Source of the DNA: Candidatus Wirthbacteria bacterium CG2_30_54_11
GTDB taxonomy: Bacteria > Patescibacteriota > CG2-30-54-11
Reading direction: 5' to 3'
Assembly: GCA_001873755.1 (NCBI GenBank)
Contig: MNZT01000059.1
Coordinates: 1 to 22,844 of the forward strand
Length of the DNA stretch: 22,844 nt
The position numbers and the translations under genes were made by a program. Below the pieces are notes generated by a model. The model saw only the letters and a list, made by a program, of their open reading frames with translations, made no database searches and was not told the origin of the DNA. This document shows, piece by piece, positions 21,527-22,844 of the stretch; positions within the stretch are counted from its first letter, which is position 1, and each line of letters opens with the position of its first letter.

Positions 21527-22844
21527 ATGGATGAAAAAGGGGAAAAATCGGAATATGTGATCCAGTCCTGTCCGGCCTGTGACGGTAACGGGTTTTCGGG
21601 TGGTTCTTCATGTCCGGCGTGTGAAGGGGCCGGGATATGGACAACGTATCGAGGGTATGTCTGGTATTATTCTCTGCCGCTGGTGGTTGAATTTTCCTTT
21701 GAGTATTTCTACAGACGCTTGATCAGCCGCTTTCTGGCTTTTTTCTTTTCCGGCTGGGTAGTGATCGGTCTGGCGAGCTGGGTCCGGAATATTATTGTCC
21801 GGATCGAGGAAGCTCATGACGAGTGGTACAATTTTTCCTCCATGGGTTGGTGGGGCTTTCTGTCGTACTCCTCTATCCTGATCGCCCTGGGTATGATCTA
21901 CTGGTTCGCCGAAGGACGATATTCCAGAGCGAGACGGTTTGGTTCCATAGCTGAGAGAGAGCCGATCAGCGAAGCGATATCCTCCAACTGGCAGCAGCTC
22001 AGACGGGAGCTTACGCCTGACCGCTTCATCGATCTCACGCCTCATCTTTCTCTCAGAGCTAGAGACGTTCTCAATAATTCGATAGAACGTGCTCGAAAAA
22101 GCGGGAAACGTGAGTATACCACCGAGCTGATAATTGCTGAATTGTGTTGTGACGGGATGGCAAAAAATCTCGGGTATCGTCTGGATCTCAGCACCGCACA
22201 GGTTTCTCAACATTTCTGGAACGCTGCCTCCCAGGATGTGAGGAGAAATGATTCCCGGCTGGTCATTGCCAAAGACATAAAGAAAGTGTTACTGAATGCC
22301 TTTGAAGAAGCGCGTATGCTGGGGCATGATGATATCCGGCGTCGGACGCTTCTGCTCGGTTGTTTGCGTGCCAGAGAAAGCATCAGAGATTATTTCCGGG
22401 ATGCCGGAGTACATCTGGATGAACTCCGTTCAGTCGTGTACTGGCTCGATATGCAGGACGAGCGTAATGCCTGGTGGCGCAGAATACATATCGATTACTT
22501 CCATCACGCCGGGAAACAGGACAAGGGGTGGCTTGGAGGATGGTCACTTACTCTCGACAAGCACAGCCGGGACCTCACCAAGGCGGTCCGCAAAGGTTAT
22601 TTGCGCAATGCAGTAGCCCGGGAAAGAGAGATCGACGAGATCGTTCGAACACTTTCCCGGTCTTCTAAAAGCAACGTGATCCTCATCGGGGAGGCGGGAG
22701 TTGGCAAGAATGCAATAGTAGAAGGTCTGGCTCACCGCATCGTGGAGGGGAAGGTCGCAGATGCGCTCAAAGACAAACGGCTTGTTTCGCTCAATGTAGC
22801 CTCGGTGGTCGGGTCAGGAGCTACTGCCGGTGAGTTCGGAGATG
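21527..22844 (+). CDS. Membrane-anchored ClpC-like AAA+ unfoldase with DnaJ-like zinc motif (cut by window end)
   Basis: The frame is open from ATG 21527 to the window end (439 residues seen). In order: two CxxCxGxG-type units, CPACDGNG at 15-22 and CPACEGAG at 29-36, as in the DnaJ zinc domain; hydrophobic segments at about 48-92 and 105-127; two helical repeats like the Clp N-domain at 175-209 and 248-283; then the start of the first AAA+ module, LDKHSRDLTKAVRKG, AREREIDEIVRTLSR and Walker A GEAGVGKN at 388-395. The last Walker A residue is Asn395 where Thr or Ser is usual. ClpC unfolds proteins and feeds them to ClpP. Here it would act at the inner membrane face. Walker B, sensor residues, ClpP-binding loop and the second AAA+ module lie outside. 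The ribosome binding site is weak. Confidence 0.88.
   Translation, partial: MDEKGEKSEYVIQSCPACDGNGFSGGSSCPACEGAGIWTTYRGYVWYYSLPLVVEFSFEYFYRRLISRFLAFFFSGWVVIGLASWVRNIIVRIEEAHDEWYNFSSMGWWGFLSYSSILIALGMIYWFAEGRYSRARRFGSIAEREPISEAISSNWQQLRRELTPDRFIDLTPHLSLRARDVLNNSIERARKSGKREYTTELIIAELCCDGMAKNLGYRLDLSTAQVSQHFWNAASQDVRRNDSRLVIAKDIKKVLLNAFEEARMLGHDDIRRRTLLLGCLRARESIRDYFRDAGVHLDELRSVVYWLDMQDERNAWWRRIHIDYFHHAGKQDKGWLGGWSLTLDKHSRDLTKAVRKGYLRNAVAREREIDEIVRTLSRSSKSNVILIGEAGVGKNAIVEGLAHRIVEGKVADALKDKRLVSLNVASVVGSGATAGEFGD

Overview
This window most resembles a chromosomal segment of a bacterium of the Candidate Phyla Radiation (Patescibacteria) type. That is inferred from gene content, not from a marker tree. 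The supporting genes are a short zinc-type L28, a PSP1/RicT protein, an anchored DUF3048 protein, a UlaG-like metallo-hydrolase, a membrane-anchored methyltransferase and a membrane-anchored ClpC-like AAA+ protein. Base composition is moderately GC-rich. TGA is a normal stop, and TTG and GTG starts are frequent. Almost everything is on the + strand in tightly packed operons. Only rluD and one small unknown gene are on the - strand.

Layout. (1) 1-94: the end of a membrane protein. (2) 95-259: palindromic, REP-like intergenic DNA. (3) 260-1342: rluD on the - strand, carrying an in-frame 61-codon insert made of palindromic and tandem-repeat DNA. (4) 1431-3103: rmlB-pgeF. (5) 3164-7440: holB-ricT-TPR protein-rsmE-adenosine-specific kinase, a replication, Fe-S and ribosome maintenance run. 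(6) 7560-10422: murA-mreB-methyltransferase, for cell wall and shape. (7) 10436-13678: three glycosyltransferases (GT4, WecG/TagA-type, GT4), probably for a surface glycan. (8) 13761-14619: rpmB, whose product is only 58 residues, and a site-2-type membrane protease. (9) 14637-15599: a strong promoter, a roughly 150-nt structured RNA that I interpret as a candidate 6S RNA, an orphan proline-rich protein and a rho-independent terminator. (10) 15618-16150: a small unknown - strand gene and back-to-back divergent promoters. (11) 16151-18811: metallo-hydrolase, cutA and pyrG. (12) 18822-21118: a PfkB sugar kinase and a membrane-anchored DUF3048 protein. (13) 21152-22844: a small membrane protein and a ClpC-like ATPase, cut by the window edge, with a DnaJ-like zinc motif and membrane segments at its N-terminus.

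Taken together, most genes are housekeeping genes for envelope building (RmlB, PgeF, MurA, MreB, glycosyltransferases, DUF3048), ribosome and RNA maintenance (RluD, RsmE, L28, 6S candidate) and nucleotide metabolism (PyrG, adenosine-specific kinase). The parts most worth a second look are the membrane ClpC-like protein with its small membrane neighbour, the 6S-like RNA, the repeat insertion inside rluD, the - strand orphan with its near-consensus promoter, and the FAM173-like methyltransferase. I saw no CRISPR array, insertion sequence, tRNA or rRNA gene.
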